Origin: Planococcus maitriensis
GTDB taxonomy: Bacteria > Bacillota > Bacilli > Bacillales_A > Planococcaceae
Assembly: GCF_003289925.1 (NCBI RefSeq)
Contig: NZ_QLZQ01000003.1
Span: forward strand, 248,001-312,000
Reading direction: 5' to 3'
DNA length: 64,000 bases
The notes beneath the pieces are model-generated. The model was not told the DNA's origin. It saw only the letters and a list, made by a program, of their open reading frames with translations, and made no database searches. Shown one piece after another: positions 16,977 to 25,163 of the stretch. The position numbers and the translations under genes are program-made. Position 1 is the stretch's first letter. Each line of letters opens with the position of its first letter.

Positions 16977-17819
16977 ATGGAATGGAAATGGTACCAGGAG
17001 ATTGGCGAATATTTGGGAAAAGCAAAGCCGCTGCTTGAAAAAAGGGAAGACCTATATAGTTTATTTCTCGGTGTGCTTGGCCAAATTGAACAAGGGCGTT
17101 ATGAAACTTTCTATTTAGGGCTCGCGAAAGACGCGCAAGGCGTTGTGGCATTGGCTTTGATGACACCCCCGCATCCTTTGCAATTGATTGTCTTGCGCAA
17201 ATGCGCGAATGCGGAAACGTTGGCGGCAAAGGAATTCCGCAATGCGGAAATTGAGGTTCCTGGCGTCATCGGGGATAAAGAAACCGCTGGAAGGTTTGCG
17301 AAAGCGTGGGGAGAGCCTGCAGAAATCGCGATGGACCAAGGCTTGTACCGAATTGACGCGGTGCGGAAGAAACTTGCGAAAAGCCCCGGCAGCTGGCGTG
17401 TGGCGAACCGGCTTGATGCCCCGTTGCTTGTCGATTGGTATCAATTATTCGGTGAAGATACCGGCATCGGCAATCCGGCGCAGGACGAGGCGAAAGAAAA
17501 AATTGACGATTTTATTTCACGAAAAGAAGTATTTCTTTGGGAAGACGGGGGACGTGCTGTGTCCTGCATGAAAAAAGCGCGGCCATCCAAAAACGGCATT
17601 ACCGTATCATTCGTTTTTACGCCGGAAGAGCTGCGGAGGAAAGGCTATGCCCGGACGCTCGTTGCGGAAGTCACGGAAGAGCTGCTCAATGAATATGATT
17701 TTGCTATGCTTTATACGGACCTGGCGAATGGCACGTCCAATAAGATTTACCAGGAAATCGGCTATGAGCAAATCGCCAATCCGGTCCACTTGAAATTCGG
17801 GCTGCCCGAACGGGAGTAA
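16977..17819 (+). CDS. GNAT family N-acetyltransferase
   Basis: Two-part protein of 280 residues. The C-terminal half (about 190-275) is a GNAT fold with the acetyl-CoA loop FTPEELRRKGYARTLVAEV and the closing motif NKIYQEIGYEQI, as in FR47-like enzymes. The N-terminal half (about 1-130) is a degenerate domain often found in Bacillus two-domain GNATs. Acceptor unknown. The ribosome site before ATG 16977 is weak (GTGGGG). The stop codon overlaps the -35 of the next transcription unit. Confidence 0.75.
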   Translation: MEWKWYQEIGEYLGKAKPLLEKREDLYSLFLGVLGQIEQGRYETFYLGLAKDAQGVVALALMTPPHPLQLIVLRKCANAETLAAKEFRNAEIEVPGVIGDKETAGRFAKAWGEPAEIAMDQGLYRIDAVRKKLAKSPGSWRVANRLDAPLLVDWYQLFGEDTGIGNPAQDEAKEKIDDFISRKEVFLWEDGGRAVSCMKKARPSKNGITVSFVFTPEELRRKGYARTLVAEVTEELLNEYDFAMLYTDLANGTSNKIYQEIGYEQIANPVHLKFGLPERE

Positions 17820-17839
17820 AGCCCTGAGTATAAGGGTAT
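17814..17839 (+). promoter_or_regulatory. Possible sigma-B promoter for the OpuC-like operon
   Basis: GAGTAA (17814-17819), 14-bp spacer, GGGTAT (17834-17839). The -10 matches sigma-B consensus and the -35 matches 4 of 6. The 13 bases from the -10 onward recur before opuD. Confidence 0.4.
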
Positions 17840-17872
17840 AGGAAAACGACCAATTGAAAGGGGGCGAAGCGA

Positions 17873-18841
17873 ATGATCCGCTTTGACAAGGTCACCAAAC
17901 GCTTCCCGGACGGGACGGAAGCGCTAAAAGACATTTCGCTCGAGTTGCCCGCACGCCAGCTGACTGCCATAATCGGCCCCAGCGGATGCGGGAAAACGAC
18001 CTTGATGAAAATGGTGAACAAACTGGAAAATCCGACAGCAGGTGCCATATACATAGACGATGAGCCGATCACCGGCATGGACGAAGTGAAGTTGCGGCGG
18101 TCGATCGGCTATGTCATCCAGCGCATCGGCCTGTTTCCGCATATGACTATCGCAGACAATGTCTCGCTTGTCCCGAAGCTATTGAATTGGCCGGCAGATA
18201 AAACTGACGCGCGGTCGAAAGAATTGCTGCAATTAGTCGGTTTGGACCCTGCTGTTTTCATGGAGCGCTATCCGCTGGAATTGAGCGGGGGCCAGCAGCA
18301 GCGTGTCGGCGTCGTCCGGGCGCTCGCGGGAGATCCGAACATTGTGCTGATGGATGAGCCGTTTTCGGCGCTTGACCCGATCAGCCGTGAGCAATTGCAG
18401 GATGAGCTGCGCCATTTACAGCAGGAAATCCATAAAACGATCATTTTTGTCACACATGATATGGATGAGGCATTGAAAATCGCCGATACGATCGTCGTGA
18501 TGAAGGGCGGGAAAGTCGAGCAGGTCGGGACGCCGCAGCAATTGATCGATGAACCTGCCAATGACTTCGTGCGAAGCTTTATCGGCGCTGAGCGCATCAA
18601 CCAGAAACGTTCATTCGGAGAGCGGCGTTTGAAGGAATTCCTATTTCTCTTCGACAAAGACTGGGCAGGGGAAGCGGAACGAGCGGATGCTGCACTGGCG
18701 GTCGGCGATGCGCATCAGTTATTGGAGCGAAGCGGCAAACCGCGCCTCGCTGTAGTCGATGAAGGGACATTGGTCGGTTTTGCAGGAGAGCGGGAATTGC
18801 TGAGAGCTGCCCTCCATGTTGAAAAGGGGGCGGGCGTGTGA
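17873..18841 (+). CDS. Osmoprotectant ABC transporter ATPase (OpuCA-like)
   Basis: ATP-binding subunit of a quaternary-amine importer (322 residues). Walker A GPSGCGKTT near 35-43, Q-loop VIQRIGLFPHMT, signature LSGGQQQRVGVVRALAG and Walker B IVLMDEPFSALD are visible. After the ATPase domain only about 75 residues remain (250-322), enough for one CBS-like unit, whereas OpuCA (about 380 residues) has two. AAAGGGGGCG precedes the start. The permease gene overlaps its stop (GTGA). Confidence 0.88.
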   Translation: MIRFDKVTKRFPDGTEALKDISLELPARQLTAIIGPSGCGKTTLMKMVNKLENPTAGAIYIDDEPITGMDEVKLRRSIGYVIQRIGLFPHMTIADNVSLVPKLLNWPADKTDARSKELLQLVGLDPAVFMERYPLELSGGQQQRVGVVRALAGDPNIVLMDEPFSALDPISREQLQDELRHLQQEIHKTIIFVTHDMDEALKIADTIVVMKGGKVEQVGTPQQLIDEPANDFVRSFIGAERINQKRSFGERRLKEFLFLFDKDWAGEAERADAALAVGDAHQLLERSGKPRLAVVDEGTLVGFAGERELLRAALHVEKGAGV

Positions 18842-19476
18842 ATGCGTTTCTCGATACACTGGTGAGCCGCCAGGACATGATCCAGGATGCTTTTATTGAA
18901 CATATCTATTTATCTTTTGTCGCTGTGGCAATCGGCATCGCGATTGCTTTGCCTACAGGTGTGATGATCGCCCGCTACCGGCGCTTTGCCGAACCGATCA
19001 TCGGTGTCACCGCCATCTTCCAAACGATACCGAGCTTAGCTTTATTCGGTTTTTTAGTGCCGATTCTCGGCATCGGATCACCGACTGCTTTGATTGCGCT
19101 GATCATCTATGCGCTATTGCCGATTTTGCGCAACACTTATGCAGGTATTGTCGGCGTCGATGGATCCACCATTGAAGCGGGGCGCGGGATGGGAATGACG
19201 AGAACGCAGATCCTGCGCCAGATCGAATTGCCGTTGGCGCTGCCGTTCATCATGGCTGGCATCCGCACTGCCACGGTATTGACGGTCGGCATCGCGACGC
19301 TCGCGACTTTTGTCGGTGCTGGCGGGCTAGGCGACATCATCTACCGGGGGCTGCAATCGTACAATAATTCCTTGGTGCTTGCGGGGGCGCTACCGGTTGC
19401 CCTCTTGGCGATTGGCTTTGATTTGATTTTGAAGTGGATTGAAAAGCGCGCAACACCAAAAGGCTTGAAAACTTAA
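18838..19476 (+). CDS. Osmoprotectant ABC transporter permease (OpuCB-like)
   Basis: Inner membrane permease of 212 residues with five to six membrane segments and the binding-protein-dependent transport loop (EAGRGMGMTRTQILRQIELP, near 117-136). Starts with GTG overlapping the ATPase stop. OpuC systems normally have two permeases (OpuCB and OpuCD); only one is present, so it presumably forms a homodimer. Confidence 0.87.
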   Translation: MNAFLDTLVSRQDMIQDAFIEHIYLSFVAVAIGIAIALPTGVMIARYRRFAEPIIGVTAIFQTIPSLALFGFLVPILGIGSPTALIALIIYALLPILRNTYAGIVGVDGSTIEAGRGMGMTRTQILRQIELPLALPFIMAGIRTATVLTVGIATLATFVGAGGLGDIIYRGLQSYNNSLVLAGALPVALLAIGFDLILKWIEKRATPKGLKT

Positions 19477-19558
19477 GGGCCATGCCTAGGGGTGAAGCGG
19501 AGCGTGAACAGGGATGAGCAAAAAGGCTCGAAACGGAGTCGAAAAGGGGGAACCATCA

Positions 19559-20452
19559 ATGAAAAAAACAGCGTTTGGCATATTGCTCGGAACATCCGCG
19601 ATTCTTGCTGCCTGCAGCGGCGGCGCAGAGTCGGAACCGATCGTCATCGGGGGCAAGCCTTGGACAGAACAGTATATCCTGCCGCACATTCTCGGCCAGT
19701 ATATCGAAGCGAATTCGGATTATAGTGTGGAATACGAAGAAGGGCTCGGGGAAGTGTCGATCTTGACGCCGGCACTCGAGCAAGGCGATATCGACCTTTA
19801 CGTCGAATACACCGGGACCGGCCTGAAAGATGTATTGAAGCGGGAGTCGGCACCGGGGCAGTCTTCCGAGGAAGTATTGCAAGAAGTGCGGGCAGGATAT
19901 GAGGAAGAGTTGGGCGCTACATGGCTCGAACCGCTCGGATTTGAAAATGGCTATACCTTGGCTTATGCCAAAGATTACGACGCGGAGACCTATTCCGATT
20001 TGGCGGAAATCTCGCAATCGGAAGACATGACTTTCGGGGCGCCGCACCCGTTCTATGAGCGCCAAGGGGACGGCTACGACGATATGGTCGCCACGTATCC
20101 ATTCGAGTTTTCGGCGACCGAAAGCTTCGATCCGGCGATCATGTACGAAGCGGTACAGAATGGTGACGTCGATGTCATCCCTGCATTCACGACCGATAGC
20201 CGCATCGACTTGTTCGACCTGAAGACGACGGAAGATGACCAATCGTTCTTCCCGAAATATGACGCTGTACCGGTCGTCCGGATGGAAACGCTCGAAGAAT
20301 ATCCCGAGCTTGAGGATCTATTGAACGAATTGGCAGGACAGATCACGGAAGAAGAGATGCTTGCGATGAACTCGCGCGTCGACGTGGACCAGGAAATCCC
20401 GAACGAAGTCGCGCGTGAATTCCTAATAGAAAAAGGCTTGATCGAAGAATGA
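19559..20452 (+). CDS. Osmoprotectant-binding lipoprotein (OpuCC-like)
   Basis: Substrate-binding lipoprotein of 297 residues with lipobox LAACSG (Cys18). The mature part begins with the OpuAC-type motif IVIGGKPWTEQYILPHILGQ, and ends with the family's LNELAGQITEEEMLAMN segment. Relatives bind glycine betaine, choline or carnitine through aromatic cages; the exact ligand cannot be read here. The ATG at 19559 is chosen for AAAGGGGGAA 7 nt upstream and the signal peptide. Last gene of the operon. Confidence 0.87.
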   Translation: MKKTAFGILLGTSAILAACSGGAESEPIVIGGKPWTEQYILPHILGQYIEANSDYSVEYEEGLGEVSILTPALEQGDIDLYVEYTGTGLKDVLKRESAPGQSSEEVLQEVRAGYEEELGATWLEPLGFENGYTLAYAKDYDAETYSDLAEISQSEDMTFGAPHPFYERQGDGYDDMVATYPFEFSATESFDPAIMYEAVQNGDVDVIPAFTTDSRIDLFDLKTTEDDQSFFPKYDAVPVVRMETLEEYPELEDLLNELAGQITEEEMLAMNSRVDVDQEIPNEVAREFLIEKGLIEE

Positions 20453-20454
20453 GG

Positions 20455-20489
20455 AAACCCTCTGCAGCTAAATGCCGCAGAGGGTTTTT
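20455..20489 (+). terminator. Terminator after the OpuC-like operon
   Basis: AAACCCTCTGC pairs with GCAGAGGGTTT and is followed by a T-run. Confidence 0.88.
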
Positions 20490-20543
20490 GTTTGCCTAAG
20501 AGGCAGCCATCCCCTTTTTCATGTAGTAATCCGTTAGGGATTC

Positions 20544-20604
20544 TTGTACAATAAATGAAGGTGAGTGAATAGTCATTCAATTCAGTTTAATGGAAACGAT
20601 TTCA
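20544..20604 (+). promoter_or_regulatory. FadR box and cre site before the acyl-CoA operon
   Basis: TGAGTGAATAGTCATTCA (20562-20579) matches the Bacillus FadR consensus TGAATGANTANTCATTCA except for one base and overlaps the likely -10 (TTGTAC 20544-20549, 18-bp spacer, AATAGT). ATGGAAACGATTTCA (20590-20604) matches the cre consensus WTGNAANCGNWNNCW completely. The operon should be induced by acyl-CoA and repressed by CcpA on good carbon sources. Confidence 0.85.
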
Positions 20605-20623
20605 AAAATAGGAGTGATTCAAA

Positions 20624-21775
20624 ATGAGGGAAGTAGTCATCGTTGAAGGCGTCCGGTCGCCAGTCGGCAGGCGCAAAGGGCAATTCGGGGAGATGCGGCC
20701 GGATGAACTCGCGGCTGTCGTACTGGAAGAATTGGTGAACCGTGCGGGTGTCGATAAAGGCATGGTGGAGGACGTCATTCTCGGATGTGTTTCGCAGTCA
20801 GGTGAACAAGGCGGCAATATCGCCAGGACGTCAGCATTGATTGCCGGGTTCCCGGATTTTGTGCCGGGCGTCACCATCGACCGCCAGTGCGGCTCGAGCC
20901 AGCAAGCCGTTCACTTCGGGGCGCAGGCGATTTTAGCCGGGGATATGGACATCGTCATTGCCGGCGGTGTCGAAAGCATGACGCGTGTCCCGATGTTCTC
21001 CAATATGCAAGGAGCGAAGCCGAGTAAAAAACTGACCGATCAATATGAAATCATCAACCAGGGATTATCTGCGGAACGCATAGCTGAAAAATGGGGGTTC
21101 AGCCGACAGCAGCTGGATGCTTATGCCGTACAGAGCCATGAACGCGCACAGCAAGCGATCGACGCAGGCCTTTACGATAAGGAAATCGTCCCGGTGGATG
21201 CCCAGGATGAACAAGGCCATTTCCGGAAAGTCACGAAAGATGAAGGGCCAAGGCCCGGCACGACTGAAGAAGTGCTTGCTGGATTAAAGCCCGCATTCGA
21301 TGAACAAGGCGTCATCACGGCCGGCAACGCCAGCCAAATGAGCGATGGGGCATCCGCCGTCCTATTGATGTCGAGGGAAAAAGCCGATGAACTCGGATTG
21401 AAACCGAAAGCGCGCATACTCGCCCGGACGGTTGTCGGATCGGATCCGACTTTGATGCTGACAGGGCCGATCGCCGCTACGAAAAAAGTGCTGGAAAAAA
21501 CGGGCCTGGCAATCGATGATATGGACCGCTATGAAGTGAATGAAGCATTTGCACCCGTTCCGCTCGCCTGGCTTGCGGATATCGGGGGGGATCCGGACAA
21601 GCTCAACGTCAACGGCGGCGCCATCGCACTCGGGCATCCTTTGGGCGCGACCGGCACGAAATTGTTGGTGTCGCTTGTGCATGAGCTGGAGCGCTCTGAC
21701 AGCCGTTACGGCCTGCTTGCGATTTGCGAAGGCATGGGCATGGCGAACGCGACAATCATCGAACGGCTCACTTGA
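20624..21775 (+). CDS. Thiolase (acetyl-CoA acyltransferase)
   Basis: Thiolase of 383 residues that cleaves 3-ketoacyl-CoA to acetyl-CoA and a shortened acyl-CoA, or runs in reverse. The nucleophile Cys89 lies in TIDRQCGSSQQA, the HNEAF-type motif reads YEVNEAFAPVPLAW, the active-site His is in GGAIALGHPLGATG and the second Cys in AICEGMGMANA. First gene of a four-gene acyl-CoA operon, so degradation is the likely direction. AGGAGTGATTC precedes the start. Confidence 0.9.
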   Translation: MREVVIVEGVRSPVGRRKGQFGEMRPDELAAVVLEELVNRAGVDKGMVEDVILGCVSQSGEQGGNIARTSALIAGFPDFVPGVTIDRQCGSSQQAVHFGAQAILAGDMDIVIAGGVESMTRVPMFSNMQGAKPSKKLTDQYEIINQGLSAERIAEKWGFSRQQLDAYAVQSHERAQQAIDAGLYDKEIVPVDAQDEQGHFRKVTKDEGPRPGTTEEVLAGLKPAFDEQGVITAGNASQMSDGASAVLLMSREKADELGLKPKARILARTVVGSDPTLMLTGPIAATKKVLEKTGLAIDDMDRYEVNEAFAPVPLAWLADIGGDPDKLNVNGGAIALGHPLGATGTKLLVSLVHELERSDSRYGLLAICEGMGMANATIIERLT

Positions 21776-21808
21776 ATAGATGAAGACACAGTCAAAGGGG
21801 AGAATGAA

Positions 21809-22579
21809 ATGGATTTTTCTAAAGTGAAAGCCATTGTCACCGGCGGCGCTTCCGGATTAGGTGAAGCGACGGTGCGCCATATCGCGGGAAATGGCGGGCG
21901 CGCAGTGATATTCGACTTGAACGAAGCACGTGCGAATGGCGTGATGGCTGATTTCAATGAAGGGCAAATCAGCTATTTTGGAACGGACGTAACAAACGCG
22001 CTTCAGGTAGAAGAAAATGTGAAGAAGGCGGCCGATAAGCTCGGCAGCGTCAATCTCCTAATCAATTGTGCAGGTATCGGCACACCCGGGAAAGTCGTGT
22101 CGAAAGGGCAGCCACTTGCACTCGACCGCTTCGAAAAAGTCATTCAAGTCAATCTGGTCGGCAGCTTTAACGTATTGCGTGCCGCTGCAGCGGCGATGCA
22201 GCAAAACGAGCCCAATGAAGAAGGGGAACGCGGCGTCATCATATCGACTGCATCCGTTGCGGCGTATGAAGGCCAGATCGGGCAAGCGGCCTATAGCGCA
22301 TCAAAAGGGGGCATCGTCTCGATGACCTTGCCGATTGCGCGGGAATTGGCGCGTGATGGCATCCGGGTCATGGCAATTGCGCCGGGCCTCATGAAAACGC
22401 CGATGTTCGACGGTTTGCCGGAAGCGGCGATCCAGTCGCTTTCCGCGACAGTGCCGTTTCCGGCGCGTCTCGGGCGTCCTGCTGAATACGCGAAGCTGGT
22501 CGAAAGCATCGTCGAAAACCCGCTATTGAACGGGGAAGTGATCCGCTTGGACGGCGCGATCCGCATGCAGCCGAAATAA
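21809..22579 (+). CDS. Short-chain dehydrogenase, 3-hydroxyacyl-CoA type
   Basis: NAD-dependent SDR of 256 residues. The cofactor motif [10 protein letters not shown] lies near 12-21, and the catalytic Ser-Tyr-Lys in [20 protein letters not shown] then K. The sequence from [17 protein letters not shown] to [14 protein letters not shown] resembles type 2 (HSD17B10-like) 3-hydroxyacyl-CoA dehydrogenases. In this operon it would supply the third step of beta-oxidation. AAAGGGGAG precedes the start. Confidence 0.85.
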   Translation: MDFSKVKAIVTGGASGLGEATVRHIAGNGGRAVIFDLNEARANGVMADFNEGQISYFGTDVTNALQVEENVKKAADKLGSVNLLINCAGIGTPGKVVSKGQPLALDRFEKVIQVNLVGSFNVLRAAAAAMQQNEPNEEGERGVIISTASVAAYEGQIGQAAYSASKGGIVSMTLPIARELARDGIRVMAIAPGLMKTPMFDGLPEAAIQSLSATVPFPARLGRPAEYAKLVESIVENPLLNGEVIRLDGAIRMQPK

Positions 22580-22594
22580 AGGGGGATGGGGAAA

Positions 22595-23743
22595 ATGGCA
22601 AGATACAGGTTTGAAGAAGAAGAGCACACAATGTTCCGCAAGTCATTGCGCAAGTTTTTGGAGAAAGAAGCGGTGCCGCAATATGAGCAATGGGAGAAGG
22701 ACCGCCTGATCCCGAAGTCGTTCTGGCGAAAGCTCGGCGATATGGGCTTTTTATGCCCGCAAGTGGAAGAGCGATACGGCGGGCTTGGCCTTGATTTCCG
22801 CTACGGCGTCATTATAGGCGAGGAAATGGAGCGCGTCGGGGCGAGCTTGACGGGCGTCGGGCTGCATAATGACATTACTGTGCCTTATATAGAAGCGTAC
22901 GGGACGGAACAGCAGAAACAGGATTGGCTGCCGGGGTGCATCAGTGGCGAGTATATTACCGCCATTGCGATGACAGAACCAGGCGCTGGGTCCGACCTCG
23001 CCAATATCTCCACCACGGCTGTAAGAGATGGCGACCATTACATCGTCAACGGCCAAAAAACTTTCATCACCAACGGCATCAATTCGACGCATGTCTTGGT
23101 GGTCGTCAAGACCGACCCGAAAGCCGAGCCGAAGCATAAAGGCATCTCGCTGTTGATGGTGGAAGAAGGGACGGCTGGATTCACCAAAGGGCGAAAACTT
23201 GATAAAGTCGGGCTCCATGCACAGGATACGTCCGAGCTGTATTTCGAGGATTGCAAAGTGCCGGCCGCCAACCTGGTCGGCGAGGAAAACAAAGGCTTTA
23301 CTTACTTGATGGAGAAACTGCAACAGGAGCGGCTCGTCGTGGCACTTGCCGCACAGATTGCCTCGGAAGACATGCTTGAAATGACGGTCGATTATGTCAA
23401 ATCCCGTAAAGCATTCGGCAAGCCGGTCAGCGCATTCCAGAACACCCAGTTCAAACTGGTGGAAATGGCTACCGAGATCGAGCTCGGCAAAGCGTTCCTC
23501 GAATCCTTGATCGAAGAGCACATGGCCGGGAAAGACGTCGTCTCGAAAGTGTCGATGGCGAAATATTGGCTGACGGAGACGGCGAAGAAAATTTCGGGCG
23601 AATGCATGCAATTGCACGGCGGCTACGGCTATATGGAAGAATACAAAATCGCCCGGCGCTACCGTGACATTCCGGTAGCGGCGATTTATGCCGGGTCCAA
23701 TGAAATCATGAAAACGATCATCGCCAAACGGATGGGGCTTTAA
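22595..23743 (+). CDS. Acyl-CoA dehydrogenase
   Basis: FAD enzyme of 382 residues for the first, dehydrogenation step of acyl-CoA breakdown. Signatures AMTEPGAGSDLANI near 127-140 and the C-terminal CMQLHGGYGYMEEY are present. The usual catalytic Glu of the YEG(T/S) motif is Ala (AAIYAGSNEIMK), as in long-chain and isovaleryl-type enzymes, where the base lies on another helix; a Glu-rich helix (ASEDMLEMTVDYV) could supply it. The ATG at 22595 is preferred over one 9 nt earlier because of spacing from AAAGGGGG. Confidence 0.88.
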   Translation: MARYRFEEEEHTMFRKSLRKFLEKEAVPQYEQWEKDRLIPKSFWRKLGDMGFLCPQVEERYGGLGLDFRYGVIIGEEMERVGASLTGVGLHNDITVPYIEAYGTEQQKQDWLPGCISGEYITAIAMTEPGAGSDLANISTTAVRDGDHYIVNGQKTFITNGINSTHVLVVVKTDPKAEPKHKGISLLMVEEGTAGFTKGRKLDKVGLHAQDTSELYFEDCKVPAANLVGEENKGFTYLMEKLQQERLVVALAAQIASEDMLEMTVDYVKSRKAFGKPVSAFQNTQFKLVEMATEIELGKAFLESLIEEHMAGKDVVSKVSMAKYWLTETAKKISGECMQLHGGYGYMEEYKIARRYRDIPVAAIYAGSNEIMKTIIAKRMGL

Positions 23744-24727
23744 ATGGAAAAGGCGCTGACAGGCATCCGTATATTGGACGTGACGTATTATGTGCCGGGA
23801 CCGTTTGCGGGCATGCGGCTTGCGGAACTCGGCGCTGAAGTCATCAAGGTGGAGCCGCCAGCCGGCGATCCATCGCGCGGCATGGGGGGAGGCCTCGTGC
23901 ACAGCGCACATAATGCAGACAAGCAAATCGTGCAGCTGGATTTAAAATCGGAAAGCGGAAAACGCGAGATGCTGGAACTCGTGCGTTCTGCCGATGCGCT
24001 CATCGAAACGTTCCGGCCGGGCGTCATGAAAAAGCTCGGGCTTGATTATGGCAGCGTCAAAGAGCTCAAGCCGGACATCGTCTATTGCTCGCTATCAGGG
24101 TATGGGCAGACGGGTGAGCTTGCGCATCTCGGCAGCCACGACCTGAATTACCTGGCGCTTTCGGGTGCCCTTGACCAGCTCCGCGATGAAGGTGGCCGGC
24201 CTGTGCATCCGACCAATACGCTCGCGGATTATACCGGGGGCTTGCTTGCGAGTGAACAAATACTTGCCGCGTTGATCCGTAAGCTGCGCACGGGCGAAGG
24301 GGCTTACTTGGACATTGCGCTTGCAGAAGTGATGGCGGAATTCTTGCCGAACCACGACGCCTACCACAAAGCTGGAGTCTCGGGTCACGGTGTTCCCGAA
24401 ATCGGGGGCGGCCGCATCAGCTACGCAATCTACGAGACGGAAGATGGGCGCTACGTGACACTCGGTGCCTTGGAAGGGAAATTCTGGCGCAATTTCTGTG
24501 AACTGGCTGGGCGCCCTGACTGGGTGGCTTGGGGGGAATGTGCGCCGGGCACGCCCGAGCACCGGCAAGTCGAGATGTTTTTCAAATCGAAAAGCTGGCA
24601 AGAATGGTACAGGTTGTCGCTTGTCCACGATTGCTGCCTGGCGCCGGTCTTGAGTGCGGATGAGCGCCATCGCCATCCTTTCTTTCTCGGCCGGGCGCCT
24701 GGCGTGGAAGCGGGCGAAGTGCGCTGA
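23744..24727 (+). CDS. CoA-transferase family III (CaiB/BaiF) protein
   Basis: Family III CoA-transferase/racemase of 327 residues. It begins with the family motif LTGIRILDVTYYVPGPFAGM and LAELGAEVIKVEPPAGDP. Relatives move CoA between acids or act as alpha-methylacyl-CoA racemases. The C-terminus is short for the family (often 360-400). The ATG abuts the acyl-CoA dehydrogenase stop. In this operon it may activate or epimerise the starting acid, for example a branched-chain acid (inference). Confidence 0.85.
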   Translation: MEKALTGIRILDVTYYVPGPFAGMRLAELGAEVIKVEPPAGDPSRGMGGGLVHSAHNADKQIVQLDLKSESGKREMLELVRSADALIETFRPGVMKKLGLDYGSVKELKPDIVYCSLSGYGQTGELAHLGSHDLNYLALSGALDQLRDEGGRPVHPTNTLADYTGGLLASEQILAALIRKLRTGEGAYLDIALAEVMAEFLPNHDAYHKAGVSGHGVPEIGGGRISYAIYETEDGRYVTLGALEGKFWRNFCELAGRPDWVAWGECAPGTPEHRQVEMFFKSKSWQEWYRLSLVHDCCLAPVLSADERHRHPFFLGRAPGVEAGEVR

Positions 24728-24774
24728 ATGAATTCAACCAGGCAGCATCATATAGTGAAATTGAAATTCTGCAC

Positions 24775-24803
24775 TTGACAGAATATACAAAACCTTTTAG
24801 TAT
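24775..24803 (+). promoter_or_regulatory. Promoter of the trp T-box transcript
   Basis: TTGACA (24775-24780), 17-bp spacer, TAGTAT (24798-24803). Confidence 0.8.
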
Positions 24804-25130
24804 GAAGGACAACTTGTTGGTAGCGGCAAGTCTATTCGAGAGAAGAGCCAGAAGAGAAGAGAACAGAAGAGTGCAAATCGAGGAATGAGACGAGTAGGCA
24901 GTGGCGTCTATTTAGAGAGTCAGCGGCTGGTGGGAGCTGATTGGATGCGCTGTGCGAATGGACTTATGAGAGCCAGCCGGAAAGCGGAAGCGAGTATGGC
25001 GGACGTAGCCCTGCGTTAAAGGGACAGGCGAAGAGCCTATTGAGTGAGTGCGAAAATGCATTAATGCGTGGTGGTACCGCGGTTAAACCCGTCCCCGCAA
25101 CCGGATGAATGTCCGGTTGCGGGGATTTTT
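24804..25130 (+). promoter_or_regulatory. T-box leader, tryptophan specifier
   Basis: Long structured leader ending in the conserved T-box element with TGGTACCGCGG (25072-25082), followed by a terminator with a perfect 13-bp stem (25093-25105 with 25112-25124) and T-run. Stem I elements (AGAGAG near 24914, GGCTGGTG near 24925, and the matching AGCCAGCC near 24971) are visible. TGG at 24959-24961, preceded by GAA and followed by ACTTATGAGAG, is the likely specifier codon for tRNA-Trp. Uncharged tRNA-Trp should let transcription continue into trpD. Confidence 0.92.
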
Positions 25131-25163
25131 GCATTCAAAAAAACGAGATGAGGAGAGATTGAG

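Noticed and set aside
19556-20242. 228-codon frame opposite the OpuCC-like lipoprotein gene
   Set aside because: It is antisense to a clear binding-protein gene and arises from the codon bias of that gene. It has no ribosome site.
22751-23926. 391-codon frame opposite the acyl-CoA dehydrogenase gene
   Set aside because: Long only because of GC-rich codon use in the true gene. The translation is His/Arg/Phe-rich with no family motifs.
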